Source: Treponema sp. OMZ 838 (GTDB lineage Bacteria > Spirochaetota > Spirochaetia > Treponematales > Treponemataceae). Taken from it: a stretch of 64,000 nt of DNA. The position numbers were made by a program, and so were the translations under genes. The notes beneath the pieces were generated by a model. The model ran no database searches, was not told the DNA's origin, and saw nothing but the letters and a program-made list of their open reading frames with translations. Position 1 is the stretch's first letter. Each line of letters begins with the position of its first letter. The stretch is taken from contig NZ_CP009227.1 in assembly GCF_000775995.1 (NCBI RefSeq), forward strand, positions 1,302,001 to 1,366,000, in the 5' to 3' direction. Positions 9,383 to 18,000 of the stretch are shown in pieces.

Positions 9383-9408
9383 TGCGAAATTTTAGATAAA
9401 ATTTCGCA
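9383..9408. repeat. Palindrome TGCGAAATTTT, copy 1
   Basis: Perfect 11-bp arms TGCGAAATTTT/AAAATTTCGCA around a 4-base loop. The same arms with a different loop occur at 32881-32906. Both copies lie next to a TTGCCTTCC-like stretch, so they are copies of one dispersed repeat. Confidence 0.75.
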
Positions 9409-9440
9409 TGACAAGGAAGGCAATCGTACCGGACGCTTCC

Positions 9441-10616
9441 TTATAATAAGCCGCTTACCAGCGCGGGGACTGCGATAAAATTTCCGATTGCCCCGCCGAG
9501 GCTGGATAAAAAGAATATCAACAGGATGTGCGCTATTTTGTTTTTATACCATCCCTTGATGCTCGTTACATCGGTGGTCAGGTTTTCCATATCGGCGACC
9601 TGCGGTTTCCGCACCCAAGCTTGAACAATACCGGTAAATAAGCCGACTCCGATAAACGGGTTAAGGGTTGCGAGGGGCGCTCCTAAAAAGCCGGTGATAA
9701 TGCTTAACGGATGTCCCAGCGCGAGCAAGGTTCCGAGTGCGGCAAGGCTTCCGTTCCAGAGCAGCCAGCGTACCAGCAACGCGCTTGACGCTGCAACGCC
9801 GCCTTTCATAAATCCCGCTGCGATAAGTAGCACAATCAGCGCCGGTAATATCCAGCCGGAAATTTTTGCAAACCTGCTTTTCGGCGGTATGTCTGCAATA
9901 TCGCTTACATCGTTCGGCGCGGTTCCGTTTTGCAGTTTTTCAATGTAGGCGGCAGTACCTTCGAGGTGTCCCGCCCCCAGAACCGCAACGGTTTTCTTTC
10001 CTGCCGCATTCCATATTTTTGTTGCCAAATAACGGTCACGCTCGTCGATGAGGGCTTCTTTTACCTGCGGCAAGTATTCCGCCATTTCCGCCATCATGCT
10101 GTCCATTTCACTTTTGTCTTTCAGCGCTTCAATTTCGTCCGCGCTGAGTTTTTCGGTAGAAAAAGCGCTGCTGAGCAGCGTTGCCAAAAGCTTCGATTTG
10201 CCCCACAGATTATTCTTTGCCCATGCCCGTTTGAGCGTGATGTGAATCGGACGATCAACAAGCTCTGTTTTAATCGAAAGTTCTTTCGCTACGGTAATAG
10301 CCGCCTTCATTTCATCTCCGGGCTTAACTCCGACATCGGCGCCGATCCGCTTCTGAAAAGCAGCAAGCACTAAATTAGCAAGCAGCAAAAAGCCTTTTCC
10401 GCTTTTTAGTACTGCGACAATATCAAGTTCCTGCCATTGCTTTTCATCGGTAAGCGCTTTGTACCGTTGTTCGTCCAACTCGACGCATACACAGTCGGGC
10501 TGTTCGTCGTGGATACACTGTTCAACATCATCGATGCTTTCTTTTGAAATATGCGCCGTTCCAAGTAAGATGATTTCTTTATCATTTAAGGTAATACGTT
10601 TCAATGTTTGATTCAT
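9441..10616 (-). CDS. TraB-family membrane protein
   Basis: 391 residues. The N-terminal half has the TraB/PrgY signatures GTAHIS (19-24) and VELDEQR (45-51), plus a GAGHLEG motif, as in the proposed metal-dependent protease-like fold. The C-terminal third holds several hydrophobic segments, predicted as about four membrane spans. The family is linked to pheromone shutdown in enterococci (PrgY), but most bacterial members have no known role. It starts nine bases after the TPR gene upstream, so the two are probably one operon. Confidence 0.9.
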   Translation of the reverse strand: MNQTLKRITLNDKEIILLGTAHISKESIDDVEQCIHDEQPDCVCVELDEQRYKALTDEKQWQELDIVAVLKSGKGFLLLANLVLAAFQKRIGADVGVKPGDEMKAAITVAKELSIKTELVDRPIHITLKRAWAKNNLWGKSKLLATLLSSAFSTEKLSADEIEALKDKSEMDSMMAEMAEYLPQVKEALIDERDRYLATKIWNAAGKKTVAVLGAGHLEGTAAYIEKLQNGTAPNDVSDIADIPPKSRFAKISGWILPALIVLLIAAGFMKGGVAASSALLVRWLLWNGSLAALGTLLALGHPLSIITGFLGAPLATLNPFIGVGLFTGIVQAWVRKPQVADMENLTTDVTSIKGWYKNKIAHILLIFFLSSLGGAIGNFIAVPALVSGLL

Positions 10617-10625
10617 GGGGGTATC

Positions 10626-12092
10626 CTATTTTTGAGCAGTTTTATTCCCATCGGGGGCAAGCTCACTTACCGCAAGCCGATATTCAAAAAAAGTCGGAGC
10701 TTGCGTTGTTTTTATTTCGAGTAGAAATTTTTCGGCAAGATGACCTTTGCCTGCCAGCCGGTAGAATTCGGCTAAATAAAAAAACTTGCGCAAGCGTTCC
10801 GATTCGTCTTTTACTTTGGTGATTCGATTATTAACATCGCTATCACCGGCAAAGTCGATAAAGAGACGGCAAAGATAATAATCGGTTTCGCGCTTTGTAC
10901 GGTCTATCGTTTTAAGATATTTTGACATAAAATCTTTTGCCTCAGCTTTTTTCTTCATTTTATAGCTGCAGACGGTTGCGGATAGTGCGTAATAGATGTT
11001 TGTAGGAGCATAACGCAAGGCATTCACAAAGGCTTTGCGGGAGTTTTCCCAATCTTTTTTTTCAAACAGTAAAATACCGAGTCCTTCATACGCAAAATAA
11101 TATTGCGGATAGAGTTCGGTTACTTTTTTGTAATGTTTTATCGCATCCTCTTTATTGCCGAGGTCATCGTTTAATCCTGCAAGATAAATGTGAATAAAAT
11201 ATGAATCGGGGACAAGCTCGATTGCGCGGTTAAATGCAACACGGGCTTCTTCTCTCCTTCCGATTTGCAGATTATAAGAGCCGAGATCTGTCCAATGTGG
11301 AGCAGCATCGGGTTCCAAGTCGATCGCTTTTTGTATATCTGCAATCGCCTCCGCCATGCGGTTGGTTTCCGATTTTATCCGTGCCAATTCGGCGATTGCA
11401 AGACTGTTCTTTGGTTGATACTTCAAGACGGTGAGATAGCATTGCTCAGCTTCCGGCATCTTATTGTCCAGATAATACACCTTACCGCACCAAATCAATG
11501 CCTGAATATCGTTCGGATACTTTTTTAAAATTTTGCTGAATGTTTCTCCTGCTTCTTTGTAGCTGCCTTGATTGTAAAAATCAACGCCTTCTTCCTGTAA
11601 AGCCTGTACGTTGTCGGGATCAAGTTTTAATATCTTTTTTAAATACGTTTTCCGCATTTTTTTATCATTTTTCGCCTGTGCGACCATTGTCATCGTATAC
11701 AGTACATTGAGGTCATTGGGATATTGTTTTTCCAGGGCTTTTGCCGTCTCCTCCGCATCCTGTATCCGGCCGGTTGAAACGAGTACCGCTACCTTTAAAT
11801 TCCGTATGGAAAGGGAATTTCTGTCCTCTTCGGGCAATGTGTCAAAGAGTGCAATGGCTTCATCCGTTTTTTGTTCGTTTAATAATGTGTTGAGCCGCTG
11901 TCCGAATATAACACGCGGGGAAATTTCTTCAGCTGCTTCCGCCGCACTGCCGGCGGCTGCGGGCTTTTCGGATACTTTTCGGTTAGACTGCGTATGAGGC
12001 TTTGCGCTCTGTGCGCTCAAGCAGGAAAGTATACCGATTATAAGGGAGATACATACGGCTTTTTTTGAAATACTTCTATCCAAATGTTTCAT
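10626..12092 (-). CDS. Exported tetratricopeptide-repeat protein
   Basis: 488 residues. The N-terminus has a basic start, a hydrophobic core (about 11-25) and a possible signal peptidase site after SAQSA. A short Ala/Glu linker follows, then tandem 34-residue TPR units through most of the protein (for example 'YFIHIYLAGLNDDLGNKEDA' and 'YYFAYEGLGILLFEKKDWEN'). TPR superhelices bind protein partners, so a periplasmic scaffold role is plausible. The gene runs into the TraB-family gene with a nine-base gap. Confidence 0.88.
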   Translation of the reverse strand: MKHLDRSISKKAVCISLIIGILSCLSAQSAKPHTQSNRKVSEKPAAAGSAAEAAEEISPRVIFGQRLNTLLNEQKTDEAIALFDTLPEEDRNSLSIRNLKVAVLVSTGRIQDAEETAKALEKQYPNDLNVLYTMTMVAQAKNDKKMRKTYLKKILKLDPDNVQALQEEGVDFYNQGSYKEAGETFSKILKKYPNDIQALIWCGKVYYLDNKMPEAEQCYLTVLKYQPKNSLAIAELARIKSETNRMAEAIADIQKAIDLEPDAAPHWTDLGSYNLQIGRREEARVAFNRAIELVPDSYFIHIYLAGLNDDLGNKEDAIKHYKKVTELYPQYYFAYEGLGILLFEKKDWENSRKAFVNALRYAPTNIYYALSATVCSYKMKKKAEAKDFMSKYLKTIDRTKRETDYYLCRLFIDFAGDSDVNNRITKVKDESERLRKFFYLAEFYRLAGKGHLAEKFLLEIKTTQAPTFFEYRLAVSELAPDGNKTAQK

Positions 12093-12156
12093 GGAAACTC
12101 CTACGGAACGGTGATTAACTAAAACTAAAGAAACTGCTCAAAGCCTTTCGCTTTTG

Positions 12157-12274
12157 CATAACCCCGCTAGTCTACCCAAGTTTTCCAATCTGGTCTAGCG
12201 GTTATGTTAAACGGTTGTACATCCGTGTGCACTTTTCATGATGCGACAACGCAGATGCATCGTATATTTGCAAA
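12157..12274. repeat. Degenerate hairpin element upstream of the exported protein gene
   Basis: The stretch holds CATAACC.CGCTAG pairing with CTAGCGGTTATG, a decayed copy of the TGTACATCCGTGTACA hairpin (GTACATCCGTGTGC at about 12218), and the block GATGCGACAACGCAGATGC. In reverse complement this block matches 38285-38317 and 62313-62346. It is one member of the dispersed multi-hairpin family and lies between divergent genes. Confidence 0.65.
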
Positions 12275-12282
12275 GGGAAGGA

Positions 12283-12311
12283 TTGCAATTATTATCCCCT
12301 TTTATTAGACT
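12283..12311 (+). promoter_or_regulatory. Candidate promoter, near-leaderless
   Basis: TTGCAA (12283-12288), 17-bp spacer, TAGACT (12306-12311), a 4/6 match to TATAAT. The ATG at 12320 follows after eight bases and has no Shine-Dalgarno sequence. Confidence 0.5.
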
Positions 12312-12319
12312 AACAGCGT

Positions 12320-14317
12320 ATGAAGCATATTGTCGGCAGAGTAGTTGCATATACCGTTCTTTATTGTAGTGTTATTTTCGGTATTTTTGTTCTTCAGTTT
12401 ACCAAAGGACAAACATTTTCTTTAACTTTAGGATCTATGGCCGTTACAGGCAGACAGGAGCGCACCGAAGCGGGTGAAACGCTCCCTCTTTTACCCCTTC
12501 ATGTCGTGTCGAATGGGCTTGATTTATATATTAGTGACCAAAATCCCGTTTATGCCGTAGATGCAGCGGACACGATTTCCCCTTTGCGTGTACTATCGTA
12601 CCAATTTTATGAAACGGAAGCACGTTTTTCGGTACACTGCTCTGATGATGTGGTTATTTCATTTTTTTCCGAAAAGCGGGGTGAAGTTGACAGCCTTATG
12701 GTTGAAGCGGTGCTTCCCGAAGGAATAAAAAGAGTATTGCTTCCGTGGAAGATTACTCAAAATGCCGGTATTGAGCGTGCCGACGGTAAGATCTTTGTGC
12801 GTTCCGGTAAAAAGCAATACACGTTTACCGGCAGCTTCGGGTTTGATACGGATGGTGAAAATACGGCGGCACAATTGGAAGGACCGCATCTGGTACTCGC
12901 AAAGACACAGCCGATTGCCTCTTACAAAACCTATTTGCCGCTCGAAGAGCTTGATATCACGACTATCCCGTCGATGGTACAGGCTTCTGCGGAATCATAT
13001 ACGGCAGCACTGAACACTTTTTCCTCAGCTGTCATCCATGCGGGTACGCAGGCACTTTCAGCTAAACAGATAACGGAGAAAACGTTGACGGCATATATTG
13101 CCGAAATGGGGCAGCGCGGCAAATTCGCCGGAGCGATGGAAGCTGCTCCTGCTCAAACGCTGGCGCGGAACGTGCGGACATATCTTTCAAATCCTTTTTA
13201 CAATAATATACAGGAAACCCATGTAGGCTTGGCTGCTGACGATACAAAAAAAAGAGAGCTGTATGCTGCCCTTATCACGGATAATTCACTTGAAATTTTT
13301 GAACAAGACGGCTTAATACCGTTTTTAACCGACCGCGGCTCTAGTCGCAGCATAGAAGGTTTATTCCGGCTGATAGGAAAGCTGGATGCTGTACAGCTTA
13401 ACGCACGGCAGGCGGCAGGGGTATTGGCAGTGTGGCTCGACTGTACGCATTACTACCCTGAGCAAAAGACATTGTTTGAAGATTTACTTCCGTTGTGCGA
13501 GAAAAAAATTACCGAATCCCTCTTGCTGATTAATGAAGGTTTATATCTGAGCAATAACGGCACGTATATCGATAGTGCAGACTCTTTAACTTCTGCACAA
13601 ATACTGATGCGGTACGGAGCGGTTCAATCTTCGGTATGGCAATCCGTCGCCCGGATGCTGATAACCTCTTTATTAAGATACTCAGGCGAATCGACCGAGT
13701 TGCCGATAGGATTTACCATAACCGGCAGCAAATCGACACAGCTTGTAATTACAGCTGATGACAGCGGTATGCTGGATGCCGGTACGCTCTATCCTTTGCT
13801 AAAACCGGATAACAGTTGGTATCCCCATGCACAGTCGCTTGCTTTGCAGGCGGAAGCCGGTATTTGGGCGTGGACTTGTGCGCAGAACATCGAGGTTTTG
13901 GAAAACACTTCAAAAACCTTAGTATTGCGGATTCGCTTTCCGGAAGGCCAATCTCACTATCTTACCTTGCACGGTATTAGGTCTTTCTATCGAATTGAGA
14001 TGTATGGTATTCCGTTCAGGAGCGATGCCCGTTTTGAAATGTATAACTCCTCCGGCTATGCCTATAATGCAGGAAGTAAGATTTTATACTTAAAGATGAG
14101 ACATAAGAGCGAATACGAAACAATACGGCTTTCGCTCGGTTCAGCGCCACAGGATGCTGCTTCCGTGCGGCCTGCCCCATCTGCTTCCGGTTCAAATACA
14201 AGCACCGGAGCCGCTCCTTCTACGGAGGCAGCATCCTCTAACCAAGCGGCAGGCACAACTGGGGCTCTTTCGGTACCGCAACCGGAAAATCCCGCTCAGC
14301 CGGAGGATGCAGAATAG
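12320..14317 (+). CDS. Exported or membrane-anchored protein of unknown function
   Basis: 665 residues with no domain I can name. A hydrophobic segment at about 9-29 is an uncleaved signal anchor or signal peptide. The body mixes beta-rich stretches with an alpha-helical middle (about 230-420), and the last 55 residues are a low-complexity Ala/Ser/Pro/Gly tail. The composition suggests a periplasmic protein. It stands alone, convergent with the P-loop ATPase gene and separated from it by a terminator hairpin. Confidence 0.8.
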   Translation: MKHIVGRVVAYTVLYCSVIFGIFVLQFTKGQTFSLTLGSMAVTGRQERTEAGETLPLLPLHVVSNGLDLYISDQNPVYAVDAADTISPLRVLSYQFYETEARFSVHCSDDVVISFFSEKRGEVDSLMVEAVLPEGIKRVLLPWKITQNAGIERADGKIFVRSGKKQYTFTGSFGFDTDGENTAAQLEGPHLVLAKTQPIASYKTYLPLEELDITTIPSMVQASAESYTAALNTFSSAVIHAGTQALSAKQITEKTLTAYIAEMGQRGKFAGAMEAAPAQTLARNVRTYLSNPFYNNIQETHVGLAADDTKKRELYAALITDNSLEIFEQDGLIPFLTDRGSSRSIEGLFRLIGKLDAVQLNARQAAGVLAVWLDCTHYYPEQKTLFEDLLPLCEKKITESLLLINEGLYLSNNGTYIDSADSLTSAQILMRYGAVQSSVWQSVARMLITSLLRYSGESTELPIGFTITGSKSTQLVITADDSGMLDAGTLYPLLKPDNSWYPHAQSLALQAEAGIWAWTCAQNIEVLENTSKTLVLRIRFPEGQSHYLTLHGIRSFYRIEMYGIPFRSDARFEMYNSSGYAYNAGSKILYLKMRHKSEYETIRLSLGSAPQDAASVRPAPSASGSNTSTGAAPSTEAASSNQAAGTTGALSVPQPENPAQPEDAE

Positions 14318-14365
14318 TTCACGGGAGTGTGAGACGGCTTCAAAGTGTTTCCTCACCGCATAAAA

Positions 14366-14396
14366 AAAGCCCTGCCGATATAATCGACAGGGCTTT
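14366..14396. terminator. Terminator between convergent genes
   Basis: AAAGCCCTG (14366-14374) pairs with CAGGGCTTT (14388-14396), with additional CGA/TCG pairing inside. On the minus strand the stem is followed by seven T, a strong intrinsic terminator for the ATPase-fusA operon. In the plus direction the tail is weaker. Confidence 0.85.
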
Positions 14397-14470
14397 CTAG
14401 AATAGTTTTTACAGCCATCGTACTTAGCTGCGTTATGCTTTTTGCTCGGTTATCCTTTTAGGTTCTGCGG

Positions 14471-15154
14471 CTATTTTTCCGCTAAAAGCATTGTTTTGGC
14501 GTCAAGTTTGCAGCCGGTATCAAAGTTCGCTTTACCGCGAGCTTTTAACGCGTGTATTTTAATAGCGTCCGGCGTCGGTTCCAAATACAGGATAACGTCT
14601 AGATCATCTGCATAAGGTTTTAAATCGGCATGAACGGCTTTTTCACGTGCGTCAGCGGAAGCAGAATACCAGACGAACATACCGGTTTCTTTTGCAAAAG
14701 TTTTTATCTGCTGAATCGCTTCGGGAACCGCTTTGGAAAAATCGAAATCATCGATAATCAGCGCGGAAGGCTTGGATCCGACTTCAAACAGCGCTTTTAC
14801 GGTCTTGATAATTTGTGTCGTACGTACAATGTCTTGATTAAAATTCAGAACAATGCGTCGTGCGATAACCTCCGACTTTAACTCGGCTGCTTTTTCAAGG
14901 TGTTTTTTCTCGGCTGTTTCGTCGAACATATTGTTGTACCATGTAATGGCATAATCGGTTTGCTGACTGAACGAGATATGTACAATCGGTTTACCTTGCA
15001 GCAGCTGATCCAATCCGAGCTGTACCAGCATGGAAGTTTTTCCAACGCCTCTTTTAGCTGTTACAATACCGATTTCCCCCGGTTGTAACGCCCCTCCGAG
15101 CGCTTTCTCAAAATTACGAACAGCGCTGCGTTCGATTAAATCCTCTTTAACCAT
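14471..15154 (-). CDS. P-loop ATPase of RecA/KaiC-like fold
   Basis: 227 residues with Walker A 'TAKRGVGKTS' (about 33-42) and Walker B ALIIDDFD (about 132-139). It looks like a compact RecA-type ATPase of the kind called KaiC- or DnaB-like. No DNA-binding extension is evident and the cellular role is unknown. It starts ten bases after the fusA stop on the same strand, so it is probably co-transcribed with elongation factor G, which hints at a conserved but undefined role. Confidence 0.75.
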   Translation of the reverse strand: MVKEDLIERSAVRNFEKALGGALQPGEIGIVTAKRGVGKTSMLVQLGLDQLLQGKPIVHISFSQQTDYAITWYNNMFDETAEKKHLEKAAELKSEVIARRIVLNFNQDIVRTTQIIKTVKALFEVGSKPSALIIDDFDFSKAVPEAIQQIKTFAKETGMFVWYSASADAREKAVHADLKPYADDLDVILYLEPTPDAIKIHALKARGKANFDTGCKLDAKTMLLAEK

Positions 15155-15164
15155 TTTCCGCCTC

Positions 15165-17255
15165 CTATTTTTGTTGTTCCGCTTTGCGTTTTTCTTCGTA
15201 CGCCTTAATTAAGGTCTCCGTAACACTCTGGGGAGCTTTGCCGTACTTCGCAAATTCCATTGAGTATTCCGCTTTACCCTGCGTTGAAGAGCGCAAAATG
15301 GTTGAAAATCCGAACATTTCGCTTAACGGGACTTCTGCATCAACGCGGGTAAACTGTTCATCTTCGGTCGACGAAAGTATTATACCACGACGTTGGTTGA
15401 TAAGTCCAAAGATATTTCCTTGAAATTCCTGAGGGCCTTCGATTGAAACTTTCATAATCGGTTCGAGTACAATCGGATTGGCTTTTTTGTACGCTTCGCG
15501 GAAAGCACCGATAGCGGCAGCCTGGAATGCCATATCGGAAGAGTCAACCGGGTGTGTTTGACCGTCGTTAATGGTAACCCGTACACCGACAATCGGGAAG
15601 CCGATAAGCGTACCCTTCTTCACAGCCGCTCTAAAGCCCTTATCACAAGACGGAATGAATTCCGAAGGAATGGCACCGCCCTTAATTTGATCGACAAACT
15701 CGTAGTCTTGCTCGGAAGTCGGTTCAATAAAGCCTGCAACACGGCCGAACTGACCGGAACCGCCCGTCTGCTTTTTATGGGTGTAGTTAAAATCTGCACG
15801 CTGGCTGATTGCTTCGCGGTAGGCAACTTGCGGCATACCGGTTTCTACGTCGCACTTGTATTCACGGCGCATTCGTTCGATGTATACATCCAAGTGGAGT
15901 TCGCCCATACCCTGAATAATCGTTTCGTTCGATTCGGTGTCCACATACGTGTGGAAAGTAGGGTCCTCTTTGGTAAAGCGGTTTAACGCCTTGCCCATCT
16001 GGTCGGCAGATTTTTTATCCTTGGGGGTAATCGAAAGCGAAATAACCGGATCGGGGACGTACATGGAACTCATTGCGTAGTTGAGGTCTCCGCCGCAGAA
16101 CGTGTCTCCTGATGCACATTCGATACCGAAGAGAGCAACGATGTCTCCCGGGCCGCCTTCGGAAATATCTTCCATTTCGGCAGAGTTCATGCGGACGAGA
16201 CGCCCAACCTTGAACTTTTTGCGTGAGCGGGTATTGTACAGTTCGCCGCCTTTTTTCAGCGTTCCCTGATAGATACGCACATAGGTCAGCTGACCGTATT
16301 TCCCATCCTCCAGCTTAAATCCGAGCGACACAACCGGATCATCGGGGTTAGTGCTCAATACAACCGGCTCTTCGTTTTTATCCAAATCGAGCGCTTTATT
16401 GGTAATTTCCGTCGGATTGGGTAAGTAGTAGGTAACGGCATCGAGCAGCGGCTGGATACCTTTGTTTTTATAGGCTGAACCGAGGAATACCGGTACAAAT
16501 GCTTCTTTTAAGGTTCCTGCGCGTACCGCTGCACGGATCATCTCTTCCGTTTCGGCGCCTTCAAGATATGCTTCTGCAAGCTCATCGGAGAACATGGACG
16601 CTGCATCAATCATTTCCTCGCGGTATTTTTTTGCATCATCCAGCAGGTGCGCCGGAATTTCGGCAACGCGGAGTTCGGTGCCGCTGTCTCCTTCAAAGTA
16701 CAGTGCCTTCATCGTTACGAGGTCGATAACGCCTTCGAGTTTGTCTTCAAGACCGATCGGGAGCTGCATCATATAGGCGTTGAGGCCAAGCTTTTCGCGG
16801 AGCTGCATCCGCACCTTTAACGGGTTTGCACCGGTTCTGTCACACTTGTTAACAAATGCGATACGCGGAACATGGTAGCGCTTGAGCTGGCGGTCAACCG
16901 TGATAGACTGAGACTGTACACCGGCAACGGAACAAAGTACCAAAATAGCGCCGTCCAAAACGCGTAATGAACGCTCAACCTCGATAGTAAAGTCAACGTG
17001 TCCGGGAGTGTCGATAACGTTAATGGTATGATCTTTCCATTGTACCTGTGTTGATGCGGACTGAATGGTGATACCGCGCTCCCGTTCCAATTCCATATTA
17101 TCCATAACGGCGCCGACACCGTCTTTTCCGCGTACTTCGTGAATGGTATGAATACGGTCGCAATAAAACAAGATACGCTCTGAAAGGGTTGTTTTTCCCG
17201 AATCGATGTGCGCACTGATACCGATATTTCTCATTTTTGAAATATCACTACTCAT
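15165..17255 (-). CDS. fusA: Elongation factor G, mitochondrial/spirochaete type
   Basis: A 696-residue translational GTPase that moves tRNAs and mRNA on the ribosome. G motifs are AHIDSGKT (15-22), DTPGH (82-86) and NKCD (136-139), followed by the EF-G domains up to a basic tail. The phrase '[20 protein letters not shown]' is closer to mitochondrial EF-G1 than to the E. coli protein. This is the pattern known for the spirochaete translocase (spdEFG1), while a second spirochaete EF-G is known to act in ribosome recycling. No rps12/rps7 cluster is nearby, unlike the usual fusA context. GAGGT lies upstream of the ATG, with a consensus promoter about 100 bp further. Confidence 0.95.
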   Translation of the reverse strand: MSSDISKMRNIGISAHIDSGKTTLSERILFYCDRIHTIHEVRGKDGVGAVMDNMELERERGITIQSASTQVQWKDHTINVIDTPGHVDFTIEVERSLRVLDGAILVLCSVAGVQSQSITVDRQLKRYHVPRIAFVNKCDRTGANPLKVRMQLREKLGLNAYMMQLPIGLEDKLEGVIDLVTMKALYFEGDSGTELRVAEIPAHLLDDAKKYREEMIDAASMFSDELAEAYLEGAETEEMIRAAVRAGTLKEAFVPVFLGSAYKNKGIQPLLDAVTYYLPNPTEITNKALDLDKNEEPVVLSTNPDDPVVSLGFKLEDGKYGQLTYVRIYQGTLKKGGELYNTRSRKKFKVGRLVRMNSAEMEDISEGGPGDIVALFGIECASGDTFCGGDLNYAMSSMYVPDPVISLSITPKDKKSADQMGKALNRFTKEDPTFHTYVDTESNETIIQGMGELHLDVYIERMRREYKCDVETGMPQVAYREAISQRADFNYTHKKQTGGSGQFGRVAGFIEPTSEQDYEFVDQIKGGAIPSEFIPSCDKGFRAAVKKGTLIGFPIVGVRVTINDGQTHPVDSSDMAFQAAAIGAFREAYKKANPIVLEPIMKVSIEGPQEFQGNIFGLINQRRGIILSSTEDEQFTRVDAEVPLSEMFGFSTILRSSTQGKAEYSMEFAKYGKAPQSVTETLIKAYEEKRKAEQQK

Positions 17256-17350
17256 AATTCTTTTACCTCATTTCTATAAGATTTTTACGTCAAAAAAAAC
17301 AGCAGCTAAAAATATCAATTTTCAAAAACTGTCTATAAGCAAGATTATAA

Positions 17351-17379
17351 ATTATACAGGAAACGGTTTTTGATTGCAA
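17351..17379 (-). promoter_or_regulatory. fusA promoter
   Basis: On the minus strand: TTGCAA (17374-17379), 17-bp spacer, TATAAT (17351-17356). It directs transcription into fusA, whose ATG is about 95 bases downstream. The rest of the 17256-17572 gap shows nothing else that I can name. Confidence 0.8.
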
Positions 17380-17572
17380 GACTAAGCTTTAAGTTATGTG
17401 AGAAAAAGGCGCAAAAAGCAGAAAGATGCCTCTTTCGTATACTAAAACGTGTCCAATATGTAACTGCTGCTGTTAAATACTGTTTAAACTGAAAGGACTA
17501 TTTTAGTAATTGGAATTTTGAAAGATGTCTATTAATGATCAGTACATTTTATGAGTGCTGAGGGGATGGTCT

Positions 17573-17800
17573 ATGGTTACAGTCAATGAAATTCAAAAGG
17601 CTTTGGACGGTATTCGTCCTCACTTGCAAGCGGATGGAGGCGATGTTGAATTTGTCTCATTATCCGATGACGGTGTTGTTTCCGTCCGATTAAAGGGGGC
17701 GTGCGGCTCCTGTCCGATGGCTTTGATGACGTTAAAATCCGGTATTGAAGCTCAACTAAAAGAATCCTATCCTGATATAAAAAAAGTCGTCTCCGTTTAA
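17573..17800 (+). CDS. NifU C-terminal-domain Fe-S scaffold protein
   Basis: A 75-residue stand-alone NifU C-terminal (Nfu) domain. The CGSCPM motif carries the CxxC that holds a labile Fe-S cluster between two subunits for transfer to apoproteins. GAGGGGA lies six bases upstream of the ATG at 17573, which I prefer to the in-frame GTG at 17555. The length fits single-domain Nfu proteins. It stands between fusA and the Ig-repeat gene. Confidence 0.9.
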   Translation: MVTVNEIQKALDGIRPHLQADGGDVEFVSLSDDGVVSVRLKGACGSCPMALMTLKSGIEAQLKESYPDIKKVVSV

Positions 17801-18000
17801 TATCTTTACATTATCCCGATCTTGATATACTCAAGTTTTCGGGGTATTGTGCCGATACCTTAAAAGGAAATTTTTACAACAATGATCTTCTTCTTAATCT
17901 GAATTACTATAAAAGTTGTAGCATGCCGGTACTGTATATAAGTTTCCGGAGAAAGCTGCCGTATTAAACGAGAGCTTATTTACTTTAATAAGGAACTTCT

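Noticed and set aside
9229-9408. tRNA or rRNA gene in the structured gap
   Set aside because: The GGTTCAA within the hairpin resembles a T-loop, but no acceptor stem, anticodon arm or CCA-adjacent pairing fits.
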